Notes: a model not told the origin generated them from the sequence alone. Counted from the stretch's first letter, positions 36,210 to 45,107 are shown. The stretch: 64,000 nt of DNA from Rhizobium brockwellii (GCF_000769405.2 NZ_CP053440.1:868001-932000), one strand, 5' to 3'. Translations and numbers: made by a program.

Positions 36210-37979
36210 TTGACCAAAATGACGTTCGGCCCCGCGTTCACCGAAAAGGGCATCCTGTTTCGCCTCTGGGCTCCCTTGCATGAAAGTGTGTCGCTGAATC
36301 TCGAAGGCGCTGATCCGCGGCCGATGCAGGCGGTCGGGAACGGCTGGCACCACTATACGGTCGCGGATGCCAGTGTCGGTACGCGCTACCGCTTCGTCCT
36401 GCCGGATTGTCTCGAAATACCCGATCCCGCCTCGCGGTTTCAGCCGCAGGATGTGCACGGACCGAGCGAAGTGGTCGACCTTTCCCTCTATCGCTGGACG
36501 ACGAGCGGTTGGACCGGACGGCCTTGGGAAGAGATGGTGATCTACGAGATGCATATCGGCTGCTTCACGCCGGAGGGTACTTTCAAGGCCGCGATCGAGC
36601 GGCTCGACCATCTGCAGGCGCTGGGCGTTACGGCACTGCAGATCATGCCGCTGAGTGAATTTCCCGGCCGTTACAGCTGGGGCTATGATGGCGTGCTTCC
36701 CTATGCTCCAGACAGCAGCTACGGCCGGCCGGAAGATTTCATGGCGTTGGTGGACGCAGCGCACCAGCGCGGCATCGCGGTTTTGCTGGACGTGGTCTAC
36801 AATCACTTCGGGCCCGACGGAAACTATATCCCCTCCTATGCGCCGCTCTTTACCGACCATCACAAGACGCCCTGGGGCAACGGCATCAACTACGATGGCG
36901 ACGGATCGGAGATGATCCGCGAGTTCATCATCGAGAACGCCATCTACTGGATCACCGAGTTCAGGCTCGACGGTTTCCGCTTCGATGCCGTCCATGCCAT
37001 TAGGGACGACAGCGCCGAGCATCTGCTTCACGCGCTTGCCCGCCGCGTCAGGGCCGCGGCCGGCGACCGGCATGTTCATCTGATCGTCGAAAACGAGGAG
37101 AACGACAGCGACCTGTTGACGCGTGGCGAAAACGGGGAAGTGAAGCTGTTCACCGCCCAGTGGAACGACGACGTGCACCACGTGCTGCATATCACCGCCA
37201 CCGGAGAAACCTTCGGCTATTATGCCGACTACGCCGGTGACGCCGGCAAGCTCGGCCGAGCGCTGGCGGAAGGCTTCGTCTTTCAGGGGGAACACATGCC
37301 GTATCGCGGCGCAAGCCGCGGCACGCCGAGCAGCCATCTCCCGCCCACCGCTTTCATCTCCTTCATCCAGAACCATGATCAGATCGGCAACAGGGCGCTG
37401 GGGGATCGGGTTCTGGCTTCGAGCCCTGCCGATGTCGGCAAGGCCGTCGCCGCCGTCTACCTGCTGGCGCCCGAGATTCCGATGCTGTTCATGGGGGAGG
37501 AATGGGGCGCCAGAGAACCTTTCCCCTTTTTCTGCGATTTCGACGAGGATCTGAACGAGAAGGTCAGGAAAGGACGTCGCGAGGAGCTTTCGCGTCTGCC
37601 AGGCTTCGACGCCGACGACCTTCTCGACCCGACGGCGCCATCGACCTTCGCCGCCGCCAAGCTGGACTGGTCGAAACTCGCCTCCTCCGATGTCTTCGAT
37701 TTTTACAGGACGCTTCTCGACCTCCGACACCGGAGGATCGTGCCATTGCTCAAAGGCGCTGGCGCCGGAAAGGCGGTCTATCGCTCGGCGGGAAGCGCAC
37801 TCGCGGTGGATTGGACCCTGGCGCAAAACCGGCGTCTGCATCTGCGCGCAAACCTCGGTACCGAGGCGGCGACGCTCGCCTCGCAGCAGGACGACGGCGA
37901 GACGATCTTCCGTCTCGGCGGTAGCGATGGCGGCAATCTCGCGCCCTGGACGGTGATCTGGAGCATCGGCGAGGCGTGA
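36210..37979 (+). CDS. treZ: Malto-oligosyltrehalose trehalohydrolase
   Basis: A 589-residue GH13 enzyme that releases trehalose from maltooligosyl-trehalose. A CBM48-like N-terminal module (FRLWAPLHESVSLNLEG) precedes the barrel. Catalytic residues: D259 (GFRFDAVHAI), E294 (LIVENEEN) and the aspartate in IQNHDQIGN. The start is probably TTG at 36210 with GAAGG eight bases upstream; ATG at 36219 is the alternative. malQ follows 29 bases after. The enzyme's usual partner TreY (maltooligosyl-trehalose synthase) is not found in the window and must be elsewhere if the pathway works. Confidence 0.94.
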   Translation: MTKMTFGPAFTEKGILFRLWAPLHESVSLNLEGADPRPMQAVGNGWHHYTVADASVGTRYRFVLPDCLEIPDPASRFQPQDVHGPSEVVDLSLYRWTTSGWTGRPWEEMVIYEMHIGCFTPEGTFKAAIERLDHLQALGVTALQIMPLSEFPGRYSWGYDGVLPYAPDSSYGRPEDFMALVDAAHQRGIAVLLDVVYNHFGPDGNYIPSYAPLFTDHHKTPWGNGINYDGDGSEMIREFIIENAIYWITEFRLDGFRFDAVHAIRDDSAEHLLHALARRVRAAAGDRHVHLIVENEENDSDLLTRGENGEVKLFTAQWNDDVHHVLHITATGETFGYYADYAGDAGKLGRALAEGFVFQGEHMPYRGASRGTPSSHLPPTAFISFIQNHDQIGNRALGDRVLASSPADVGKAVAAVYLLAPEIPMLFMGEEWGAREPFPFFCDFDEDLNEKVRKGRREELSRLPGFDADDLLDPTAPSTFAAAKLDWSKLASSDVFDFYRTLLDLRHRRIVPLLKGAGAGKAVYRSAGSALAVDWTLAQNRRLHLRANLGTEAATLASQQDDGETIFRLGGSDGGNLAPWTVIWSIGEA

Positions 37980-38008
37980 CGGCGCGCTGACAGGAAGGCG
38001 ATCGAACG

Positions 38009-39874
38009 ATGAAATCTGCTGAGCTCGACAAGCTCGCCCGCCGGCACGGCATCATCCTGACCAGGCCCAGTCCCGACAATCGGGAGGTGGCGATCTCAGG
38101 CGAAACCAAGCGCAAGATCCTCTCGGCGCTGAAGATCGACTTGCAGGGAGCGACCGATCCCGAGACCGACGCGCTACGGCGGGAGCCCAAGCCGGCGGCC
38201 AAGAAGATCGCCAGATCATTTCTGCCGGACTTCCTTTCCGGCACGCGCGTCTGGGGCTTGAGCCTGCAGCTTTACGAGCTTCGTTCGGCGCGCAACTGGG
38301 GCATAGGAGACTTCGAAGATCTGTCCGATATAGCGGATCTCGCGGGGTCGCTGGGCGCCGATTTCATCGGCCTCACCCCGCTTCACGCGCCGTTTCTCGC
38401 CGATCCCGACCGTTGCAGCCCCTATGAACCCTCGAGCCGCCAGCATCTCAATCCGCTCTATATCGCGGTCGACCGGCTGCCGGGTTTTGCCTGCGGTCCC
38501 GAACTCGAACGGCAATTGGCAGGTCTTCGCCAAACCGATCTCGTCGATTACGCTGGCGTCGCACAGATCAAGCTGAGGGTCCTGCGCGATCTCTGGCCTG
38601 CCTGGCGACAGCGCAGCGTGATCGATGAGGCCTATGATCCGACCGATTTCGACGCCTTCGTCGTGCAAGGCGGTAACAGCCTGCGGCTGCATGCGCTTTT
38701 TGAATGCCTCTCATTTTCCATGGTCGAGCGCGGGGCGGGCGCCGGCTGGAAATGTTGGCCGGCCGATTTCCAGCGCTTCGACAGCGCCGCCGTCGCCGAA
38801 TTCGAGCGCGAACACGCGGACGATGTCCGTTTCCACATGTGGCTGCAATGGCTTGCTCACCGGCAGCTGATGCAGGCGGCGGAGCGGGCGCGGAAGGCCG
38901 GCCTGCGGATCGGGCTCTATCTCGATCTTGCCGTCGGGGAGGCGGTTGATGGCTCGGCGACATGGAGCGAGCCGGATACCTATGTCTCTAAGGCCACGAT
39001 CGGCAGCCCACCCGATCCATTCGCCGTGGACGGGCAGGACTGGCACCTTGCCGGATATCTGCCTTCCGCGATCGCGGCAGGAGAAATGTCGCCTTTCCGG
39101 CGCATGGTCAGCGCTGCCATGCGATATGCGGGCGCCATCCGCATCGACCACGCCGCAGCACTTCACCGCATCTTCCTGGTGCCATTGGGCAGCAGGCCGG
39201 ACGGCGGTGCCTATGTCCGCTATCCCGCGGATCGGCTTCTGCAGATCCTCGCAGAAGTGTCCGCCGAGCATCGGTGCCTCGTCATCGGAGAAGACCTGGG
39301 ACTGATCCCCAAGGGGTTGCAGGACGATCTGGCGGCGGCCCACATTCTCTCCTATCGCATCCTTTCTTATGAACAGGACGAGAAGGGCTTCAAGCCGGCG
39401 GACGTCTATCCCGCCCTGGCTTTGGCCTGCATTTCGACGCACGACCACCAGACCCTTGCCGGCTGGTGGCGCGGCGCCGACATTCAGGCCCGGTGCGACC
39501 ACGGAATCGTGCCGCCCGATCTCACCGAGACACATCTCGAAGATCGCAAGCGCGAGCGGAGGAACCTGAAAGCGGCGCTGAAGGCTGCCGGCCTCGACTT
39601 GCCGGCCAGACTTTCCCAAGCGCGGGCAAGCGAGGAAACTCTGAGGGAATTGACCGTCAGCGCCTATCGCTTCATCGCCAGGACGCCGTCGCTTCTCGCC
39701 GTGGTCCGTCTCGCCGATCTCACCGACGAAAAAAGGCCAACCAATGTCCCAGGCACCAGCGACAGCTATCCGAACTGGAAGCCGAAACTATCGGTTTTGC
39801 TTCCGGATCTGATGTCGGGCCCGCTGCTTATGAGCGTGACGGCGGCGATGCGGGAGGAACGGCCGCGGGCGTGA
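38009..39874 (+). CDS. malQ: 4-alpha-glucanotransferase (amylomaltase)
   Basis: A 621-residue GH77 enzyme that disproportionates malto-oligosaccharides. Catalytic residues: D380 (IRIDHAAALH), E428 (IGEDLGLIPKG) and D479 (STHDHQTLAGWW), spaced as in E. coli MalQ (448, 496, 548). AGGAAGGCG precedes the ATG. Co-transcribed with treZ, it would recycle short oligosaccharides left by glucan breakdown into chains long enough for the TreY/TreZ route. Confidence 0.95.
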   Translation: MKSAELDKLARRHGIILTRPSPDNREVAISGETKRKILSALKIDLQGATDPETDALRREPKPAAKKIARSFLPDFLSGTRVWGLSLQLYELRSARNWGIGDFEDLSDIADLAGSLGADFIGLTPLHAPFLADPDRCSPYEPSSRQHLNPLYIAVDRLPGFACGPELERQLAGLRQTDLVDYAGVAQIKLRVLRDLWPAWRQRSVIDEAYDPTDFDAFVVQGGNSLRLHALFECLSFSMVERGAGAGWKCWPADFQRFDSAAVAEFEREHADDVRFHMWLQWLAHRQLMQAAERARKAGLRIGLYLDLAVGEAVDGSATWSEPDTYVSKATIGSPPDPFAVDGQDWHLAGYLPSAIAAGEMSPFRRMVSAAMRYAGAIRIDHAAALHRIFLVPLGSRPDGGAYVRYPADRLLQILAEVSAEHRCLVIGEDLGLIPKGLQDDLAAAHILSYRILSYEQDEKGFKPADVYPALALACISTHDHQTLAGWWRGADIQARCDHGIVPPDLTETHLEDRKRERRNLKAALKAAGLDLPARLSQARASEETLRELTVSAYRFIARTPSLLAVVRLADLTDEKRPTNVPGTSDSYPNWKPKLSVLLPDLMSGPLLMSVTAAMREERPRA

Positions 39875-40054
39875 TTAAGGCCGGGAGAGCCGTCCGCTTC
39901 ACCATTGTCGTTCGATAGGGCCTGCCGCGCAAAGGGAAATCGCTACCCGCAGGGAACGAATCGGAAGCCGGCGAATTTTGAAGGAATAAGGACAGGCATT
40001 GCCGAGATGAGGACCCGTCCGCTCTCGCTGCTTCAGATGTGGCGACCAATAGTG

Positions 40055-40231
40055 ATGGAAAACAAGACCATGACGAGCGCATTCATCCTTATCGCATTGG
40101 CTCTGATCATCATCTACGCCGGCCCCACGCTGCTGTTCATCTGCATCGGATATGCCGATTATATGCTGGAGCGGCGAAGGCATATGGTGGCGTTGAAGCA
40201 CGCCGTGAAGCGTCGCAGCGACGAGTTTTAG
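40055..40231 (+). CDS. Small single-span membrane protein
   Basis: A 58-residue protein with one strong hydrophobic segment (FILIALALIIIYAGPTLLFI) followed by a basic tail (RRRHMVALKHAVKRRSDEF), so the C-terminus should be cytoplasmic. A second ATG at 40070 would give 53 residues. Not a recognised family. It is followed by a strong hairpin and a mosaic repeat. The gap 39875-40054 shows nothing else. Confidence 0.5.
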   Translation: MENKTMTSAFILIALALIIIYAGPTLLFICIGYADYMLERRRHMVALKHAVKRRSDEF

Positions 40232-40273
40232 AGTCTTTCGCGGGAAAACCGCTTCGCACTTCTCCTGGAGTGA

Positions 40274-40319
40274 CTAAAGCGCGAGGAGCGATCTTTCAGA
40301 TTCGCTCCTCGCGCTTTAG
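40274..40319. terminator. Perfect 18-bp hairpin between convergent genes
   Basis: CTAAAGCGCGAGGAGCGA (40274-40291) and its exact complement (40302-40319) enclose a 10-base loop. It sits between two convergent genes, so it can act as a terminator for either, though there is no long T-run. It is probably part of the adjacent repeat element. Confidence 0.6.
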
Positions 40320-40331
40320 GTCTCTGTTTTC

Positions 40332-40380
40332 GCGCATGTCGTTGTCGCAAAACCGCTGCGCACTTTGCGCGACATGCTTT
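40332..40380. repeat. Rhizobial palindromic intergenic element
   Basis: Nested inverted repeats: GCATGTCG (40334-40341) with CGACATGC (40370-40377) outside, and CGCAAA (40346-40351) with TTTGCG (40364-40369) inside, around an ACCGCTGCGCAC loop. This arrangement is common between genes in rhizobia. Confidence 0.6.
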
Positions 40381-40503
40381 AGAGGTGGTGGACATCTTTC
40401 GTTGGCTTGGATGTTGCTCCGCTTTCCCAGAAAAGGGGTGCAGAGGCAGGTCGGAAAAACCCGCCTCTGGCAGCCGGCGTTCGTGAAACACCTCTGCGAA
40501 TGG

Positions 40504-41691
40504 TTAGTCGTTCGCCGTGACCTTGACGCCAAGCACCGAAGGAATGGTGTTCGGTGCGCCCATAGCCGCACCGATGATCATCGGGACGGGAACCGGCTTT
40601 TCCGGCACGGCGCTGATGGTCAGGCTTTTCGGTCGGTCGAGATAGGTGGTGACGGCAGCCGCCACCTGGTTTTGCAGCTCGGGCATGTTGAGCTGCGCCA
40701 TCATCATCGGCACGAGACCTTTCAGCGATTGCGCCAGCTGGTCGCCCGTGACGCCCTGCTGCGAGCCGGCATAGTCGAGTGCCTTCTTGGTGATCGAGGC
40801 ATCGTCGAAGCGGATCGAGGCGCTGTTGATCGTCAACTGCTGCATCAGCCCCAGCATCGCAAGGCCTACGGCCTGGTTGGCCTCTTCCTTGTTCGGATTG
40901 GCCTCGGCGGTCTTCACAGTCTCCTGCAGCGACTTGATGAAGCCCAGCGTGTAACCGGAGAAGTCGACGGCGAAATTCAGCCGGCCGATATTCTTGAAGT
41001 CGAAAGCATATTCGTCGACAGCGACCTTGCCGCTTTCGATTTCCCAGATGCCCTTCATGGTCACCGCGCCGTCGAGCGTGGTCAGGCCCAGTTTCTCGAT
41101 GGCTTCCTTCGCATTCGCATCCTCGACCTGCGACAGGTCGGCCTTGAGACCGGCGACATTGGCGTCATAGGCAAAGCCGCCATCCTGGCGTTCGAGGTTC
41201 GACTCGATGCTCTCGATCGCGAGTACGTCCTTGCCTTTGATGTTGAGGGCGATGGGCCCGGTGCTGACGGTTTCATAGAGGAGGAAGTCGTTCAGCGTAT
41301 CGCCCGTTGCATTGGCGGGAATCGTGAGGCCTGTGATCTGGATCTCGTTTGCGGAAAAACGTCCTTCCTCATGGCTGATATCGATATCCGGGAAGGAGAC
41401 GGTCGTGGCGTGATAGCCACCGCCTTCGATTTCCTCAACACCCTCGAAGGTGAGATCGCCGATCTTCAAAGTGTCGCCGGGCAGGCTTGATGATCCCACC
41501 TGGACACCGGTCGCCGTTACCGTGTCGCCATCGGCTTCCGCCTTCTCGAAGGTGATGACCGTACCGCCGGCACTGGTTGCGGCATTGAGCTTCTTCATCA
41601 TGTCCGTGCCATCAAGGGCAAGCGCCGGGCTGGCCAGCGTCAGGAACGCGGTGCTTGCCATCATCAGGTGGAGATTACGCAGATGCTTCAT
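40504..41691 (-). CDS. Exported protein of unknown function
   Basis: A 395-residue protein with a clear signal peptide (HLMMASTAFLTLASPALA, cleavage before LDG). The mature part is rich in beta-strand-like segments built around TLKIGDLTFEGVEEIEGGGY and FDFKNIGRLNFAVDFSGYTL, giving a repetitive scaffold look like AsmA/YdgA-type periplasmic proteins, but the family is not certain. AAGGA lies before the ATG. Monocistronic. It probably resides in the periplasm or outer envelope. Confidence 0.75.
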   Translation of the reverse strand: MKHLRNLHLMMASTAFLTLASPALALDGTDMMKKLNAATSAGGTVITFEKAEADGDTVTATGVQVGSSSLPGDTLKIGDLTFEGVEEIEGGGYHATTVSFPDIDISHEEGRFSANEIQITGLTIPANATGDTLNDFLLYETVSTGPIALNIKGKDVLAIESIESNLERQDGGFAYDANVAGLKADLSQVEDANAKEAIEKLGLTTLDGAVTMKGIWEIESGKVAVDEYAFDFKNIGRLNFAVDFSGYTLGFIKSLQETVKTAEANPNKEEANQAVGLAMLGLMQQLTINSASIRFDDASITKKALDYAGSQQGVTGDQLAQSLKGLVPMMMAQLNMPELQNQVAAAVTTYLDRPKSLTISAVPEKPVPVPMIIGAAMGAPNTIPSVLGVKVTAND

Positions 41692-42032
41692 GGAGATGTC
41701 CTTATGTAGAAAATAGATGCGAGGATTTCGAAATTCCCAGATGTGCCAACTTCCGCTCTCAGGTCGGAAAGGCGGGGACACGAAGAGCACCGCCGGATGT
41801 CACGGCTTTCATCTGGTCAGCTAATTTGGGGGTGGTGCGGTTAGGATCAGCCGGAACGCTTGAGCTGAAGAAACATAGATATCCTTCCGCCGGCGATGGG
41901 CGGCAGTATTTTCTCTAGCAGGGGTAGCGTTGAGACTCATCCCTTACACAAAAAGTGTATTTCTTCGATTCTTGCAACCCTTCGACCTTCGAATGCCGAG
42001 ATGGAGTCGCTCGTCCTCGGGCGCTGCAGGAT
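41692..42032. other. Intergenic stretch without a recognisable gene
   Basis: No reading frame with protein-like composition or ribosome site was found in these 341 bases. It contains the upstream region of the exported-protein gene and a small hairpin TACAC-AAAAA-GTGTA at 41945-41959. Base composition is less GC-rich than the flanks. Confidence 0.6.
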
Positions 42033-42395
42033 TCAATTGCGCATTTCCGACATTCGCCCGCGCAACAAATAGGCGAGCGCAAAAATCACCAGGAAGGGGT
42101 AGACGAGCACGATCATCGGCAGACCGGCAGCCAGCGCATCGTCCTGCACATAGATGTTGAGGACACCGGCTCCGAGCACAAAGGGGTACAGCGGCGCAAA
42201 TCTGTCGAACCACATCCTGAAAGGCCCAGCCAGGAGCAGAACGAGCGCCGGCAGAATGAAAATGCCGAGATTTCTCGCAACATTCATGAGCTCAGGACCG
42301 AACGGTTCGGCGGAGGAATAAATTCGGCCCATCTGATGGGCTGCACACAGAGCAGCGATTGCGGCCCCGGCATATCCGGCTGGTATTGCTAGCAT
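42033..42395 (-). CDS. Small integral membrane protein, unknown
   Basis: A 120-residue protein with about four hydrophobic segments (IPAGYAGAAIAALCAAH, IFILPALVLLLAGPF, LYPFVLGAGVLNIYV, MIVLVYPFLVIFALAYLL). GGGAG precedes the ATG. Not a recognised family; it looks like a small inner-membrane protein of a type common in rhizobia. Upstream bases 42396-42629 show no gene. Confidence 0.65.
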   Translation of the reverse strand: MLAIPAGYAGAAIAALCAAHQMGRIYSSAEPFGPELMNVARNLGIFILPALVLLLAGPFRMWFDRFAPLYPFVLGAGVLNIYVQDDALAAGLPMIVLVYPFLVIFALAYLLRGRMSEMRN

Positions 42396-42629
42396 CGCCG
42401 AACTCCCTTTTGTTCACGCGCCGTGTTGGTACGGTCGCCCTCTGACTATTATGGGCGCATATTGTTTGCGGCGTCGACGCATTCAAGAATTGTCGTCCGG
42501 CAAACGCCGACCTCCCGCTGCATGAGAGATTGCGCGCGCCAGGCTTGGAGGCGATCCGGAATTGGATGTCCTTGTAAAAATAGGTCTTGGCTTTTCGTCG
42601 CACGCGGCTTCTGTCCAAATCGTCCGCCG

Positions 42630-42890
42630 TTACAACGACATGTGTGGCAGTCGTTTGAATTGCCATGGCGGCGACGCTCGCTCCTTCTCGATCACCTCGA
42701 CATGGTAGTAAGGATCGTGATCGGCGGGCTCCGGATGTTTGTGGACGGTGGCCCAGCGAACCGTCCGCGGCGAGATGGAGAGAATGACGGTGGACACATC
42801 AGGTGGTTTCACCGCGTCGGCACGCGCGAAGGCCGGTGCGCCCAAAATGGTCGCGACGGCAAATAGGATAACTCCGGAACTTATGCGCAT
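42630..42890 (-). CDS. Small exported protein, unknown
   Basis: An 86-residue protein with a signal peptide (ISSGVILFAVATILGAPAFA, cleavage near RADA). The mature ~62 residues contain ISPRTVRWATVHKHPEP and a Tyr/His segment HDPYYHVEVIEK. No family recognised. A perfect GGAAC-N16-CGTT promoter lies 122 bases upstream on the same strand, hinting at stress induction, although the leader would be long. Confidence 0.55.
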   Translation of the reverse strand: MRISSGVILFAVATILGAPAFARADAVKPPDVSTVILSISPRTVRWATVHKHPEPADHDPYYHVEVIEKERASPPWQFKRLPHMSL

Positions 42891-43011
42891 GTGCGATCGC
42901 TATCGGTAGGATTTTCGCTTCGGGTCGAATATCGGCGGATAATCCTCTTCGTCCAGCATGTCGAGAAAACACGCCAACGTGAGGGATGGGCGATTGCATG
43001 TGCTTCGAGAC

Positions 43012-43036
43012 AACGAGGCGGTGGCGCGGCCGTTCC
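43012..43036 (-). promoter_or_regulatory. EcfG-type promoter (minus strand)
   Basis: GGAAC (43036-43032), 16 bases, CGTT (43015-43012), both perfect. It faces the small exported-protein gene starting at 42890. The long gap to the ATG lowers confidence that it serves that gene. Confidence 0.45.
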
Positions 43037-43084
43037 GGTTTCGGGGCGAAGTCTCGCCTGCACTGATGTCGCCGGCCAAATTCT

Positions 43085-43109
43085 GGAACAATGTCTGTCG
43101 TTCCCTGTT
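43085..43109 (+). promoter_or_regulatory. EcfG-like promoter (plus strand)
   Basis: GGAAC (43085-43089), 16 bases, TGTT (43106-43109): one mismatch in the -10 part. It is 51 bases upstream of the lipoprotein start at 43161 and back to back with the minus-strand promoter 50 bases away. Confidence 0.45.
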
Positions 43110-43160
43110 ACATTGACGATAAAAAGCGATTGTCGCGTGAAGAGGCAGTTGGAGGGATCG

Positions 43161-43451
43161 ATGAAGCGGAGCATAGCATTTTGGCTGGTTTTTGCGGTTG
43201 TGCTTACAGGCTGCACCACCAGTGCGGGCAATTATTCGTCGGCCGGACTGGCGCCCATTCCCGGCAGCATCACGTATAGTGGCCAGCCTCGCACGAAGTT
43301 GACGAAATCACCCGCGGGCTCTTCCTTCCCCCACACCTTCACAGATCAGTGGGGACGCGAGGTAGAGGAGATCTACATCATCCAGCCCGACCGGAGCTTG
43401 CTGATCGCCGCGCGTCACTACCGGCCCGTCTTCTCGCTCGACGACGACTAG
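43161..43451 (+). CDS. Small lipoprotein, unknown function
   Basis: A 96-residue protein with a clear lipobox leader (FWLVFAVVLTGC). The mature part has TYSGQPRTKLTKSPAGSSF and a conserved-looking WGREVEEIYIIQPDRSL, and an acidic C-terminus DDD. GGAGGG lies six bases before the ATG. No family recognised; lipid-anchored in the envelope. The upstream EcfG-like promoter suggests a stress role. Its TAG stop is supplied by a mosaic repeat. Confidence 0.7.
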   Translation: MKRSIAFWLVFAVVLTGCTTSAGNYSSAGLAPIPGSITYSGQPRTKLTKSPAGSSFPHTFTDQWGREVEEIYIIQPDRSLLIAARHYRPVFSLDDD

Positions 43452-43571
43452 AACAGTATAATTTTAGGCCCGGCCGGCCCTAAAATCTGAATCTTATTCT
43501 ACATTAGATAGTTAGAGCATGATGTCGGCTGAAGACCGCCCGCTTACACCTTTCGGCATCAAGCTCTAGGA
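43449..43571. repeat. Rhizobial intergenic mosaic-type repeat, copy 2
   Basis: It has the same block order as 6217-6297, but with about 40 extra bases inside. An ATTTTAGG...CCTAAAAT hairpin at 43461-43486 may end transcription of the lipoprotein gene. It starts at that gene's TAG stop and ends just before the ribosome site of the next gene. Confidence 0.6.
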
Positions 43572-43578
43572 AGGAGAA

Positions 43579-43992
43579 ATGATCATGCCGCGCCGCAAGA
43601 GCACTGAGACGACGATCCTCGACACTAAGGGGGCCAAGATCGGCGACCCCGTTCCGAAAGCCGTCATCGATACGAATACGGCCTTCGTCGGCGTTCCCCG
43701 GCAGCCTGATCATGACCTGGGCGAAGAGCTCGGCGCGCTGCGAAAGCAGATCAGCGCGCTGCAGCAGCAGGTCCTCGATGCTGCCCGACCGGCTAAGGGA
43801 AATGCCGGGAAAGCCATGCGTCAGACGGAGGCAACGGTGAAGCTCTACCCGGCCTCGACGCTTCTGCTCGTCGCGGCTGTCGCCGGCGCGCTTGCATTCG
43901 CCGTTCGTCGAGCCGCTCTGCCGCGTCATCGGCCTCGACCCGCACTGCGTGAGTTGAGGGATCTCTATGACGCGATCCGAGGCCGCGTCTGA
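43579..43992 (+). CDS. Membrane-anchored coiled-coil protein (DUF883-like)
   Basis: A 137-residue protein: a polar N-terminus, a short coiled coil (LGEELGALRKQISALQQQVL), then one membrane span near the C-terminus (LLLVAAVAGALAFAVRRAAL). The layout is that of ElaB/DUF883 proteins, which tether to the inner membrane by their tail; the resemblance is structural and the family assignment is tentative. AAGGAG precedes the ATG. A similar but unrelated protein is at 51551. Confidence 0.65.
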   Translation: MIMPRRKSTETTILDTKGAKIGDPVPKAVIDTNTAFVGVPRQPDHDLGEELGALRKQISALQQQVLDAARPAKGNAGKAMRQTEATVKLYPASTLLLVAAVAGALAFAVRRAALPRHRPRPALRELRDLYDAIRGRV

Positions 43993-44059
43993 CAAGATTT
44001 CAGGATTGTCAGCATCACGATTATGGCCGACGCTTCATTATCGAAGCGAGGGGATAATC

Positions 44060-44308
44060 ATGTTCGACATCATCATACGCAGCGCTCTTGATATCGTTGG
44101 GCGAACTGAGCGCCTTATCGATGCTATGAGGCGAGTGCTTCAGAGTGACGACCTCGACGAAGTCCAGGTCTACGAGCTCGATTATGAGATCGAGCGGCTT
44201 GGGGATGTGGTTTTCAACGTGGACGAAGCCGTTCGATCGCTGGCGCGCACGGTCGAATGCTGGCCGCAGACCGCTCTCGCACACGGGATCTGTCGGACAT
44301 TGCATTGA
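44060..44308 (+). CDS. Small hypothetical protein
   Basis: An 82-residue protein with repeated acidic/hydrophobic helices (DDLDEVQVYELDYEIERLGD). No signal peptide or membrane span. GCGAGGGG lies before the ATG at 44060; longer in-frame starts exist but overlap the preceding gene. Function unknown. Confidence 0.5.
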   Translation: MFDIIIRSALDIVGRTERLIDAMRRVLQSDDLDEVQVYELDYEIERLGDVVFNVDEAVRSLARTVECWPQTALAHGICRTLH

Positions 44309-44487
44309 AGGTTGATCGCAGCTTTGGCAACTGACGCGTCACGAATCCGGCCCTGAGTTGGCAGCGTCGATTCTGCATGTCACGCCGATGTCACGCGACC
44401 GTCGCAGCAATATGTGGTTGATAGGCGCCGTTAGGCTCAGGCCAGGCGCGGTGGAGCTAAAATTGCTTTTTTCGTTGGGGCATCGCA

Positions 44488-44718
44488 ATGACCTTGAAAA
44501 CCTCGGGGGAGAAATCTCAACCCCATGAATTCATCTTTCCGGTTCACACCCGTACGATCGCAGAGATCAGGTACGATAGTCTCAGCCGCGTCATGACGGT
44601 GGTCTATCATGACGGCCGCTCCTGCACGACTTCCGGTATACAAGGCCCCGCAATGCTGAGGATCCTCGCCCAGCGTCCGTTGGAGAGCTCTCCGTTTCTG
44701 TTGCAGACGGTCATCTGA
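44488..44718 (+). CDS. Small protein, possibly KTSC-like
   Basis: A 76-residue protein. The central strand pattern IAEIRYDSLSRVMTVVYHDG recalls the KTSC domain (a short beta-rich fold found alone or in phage and host proteins), but the defining residues are only partly matched. A GGGG sits before the ATG. Upstream bases hold no convincing promoter; a GGAGC/CGTT pair has the wrong spacing. Confidence 0.5.
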   Translation: MTLKTSGEKSQPHEFIFPVHTRTIAEIRYDSLSRVMTVVYHDGRSCTTSGIQGPAMLRILAQRPLESSPFLLQTVI

Positions 44719-44846
44719 GGCTGAAAGACGTCGCCGACCCTGCCGGTCCAGTGTGAACAGGGTCGCCGCTTGTTAAATCAGCAGATCGTGCATCCATTTG
44801 CCGCGGCCTGCGTTCATCCCCCAACAGCCACATGGAGGGAACGCCG

Positions 44847-45107
44847 ATGACCTTTCCACCACCGAAGAACGAATCTCCCGCGCAGCGCTTCGAAGAGGCG
44901 ACCGTTGCCGCGCGCGATGCTTTGGAAAGGCTGATTGCAGCCGCCAATGAAGCCGGATGGGGCTCGGAGGAGATAACCGCGGCGCTCCTGAAGGCCGCGC
45001 AGTTTCTGAGCGATGCCAACAAGAGAGATCCCGATCCGGCCGACGACCCCTCAATCAGCGATGCACCCGCCAGGGAGCAGATTGGTCATGGCGAGCTCTA
45101 TGATTAG
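44847..45107 (+). CDS. Small hypothetical protein
   Basis: An 86-residue soluble protein, mainly helical, with RFEEATVAARDALERLIAAA and an acidic tail. GGAGGGA precedes ATG 44847; an ATG 15 bases earlier overlaps that site and is less likely. It resembles short hypothetical proteins of rhizobia; no function known. Confidence 0.6.
   Translation: MTFPPPKNESPAQRFEEATVAARDALERLIAAANEAGWGSEEITAALLKAAQFLSDANKRDPDPADDPSISDAPAREQIGHGELYD

Noticed and set aside
36171..37841. A 556-codon minus-strand frame across treZ
   Set aside because: Antisense shadow of a well-supported gene, composition unlike a real protein, no ribosome site. The same applies to minus-strand frames in glgB (28524-30017).
44453..44480. 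GGAGC/CGTT pair upstream of the KTSC-like gene
   Set aside because: Mismatch in the -35 box and only 15 bases between the boxes.
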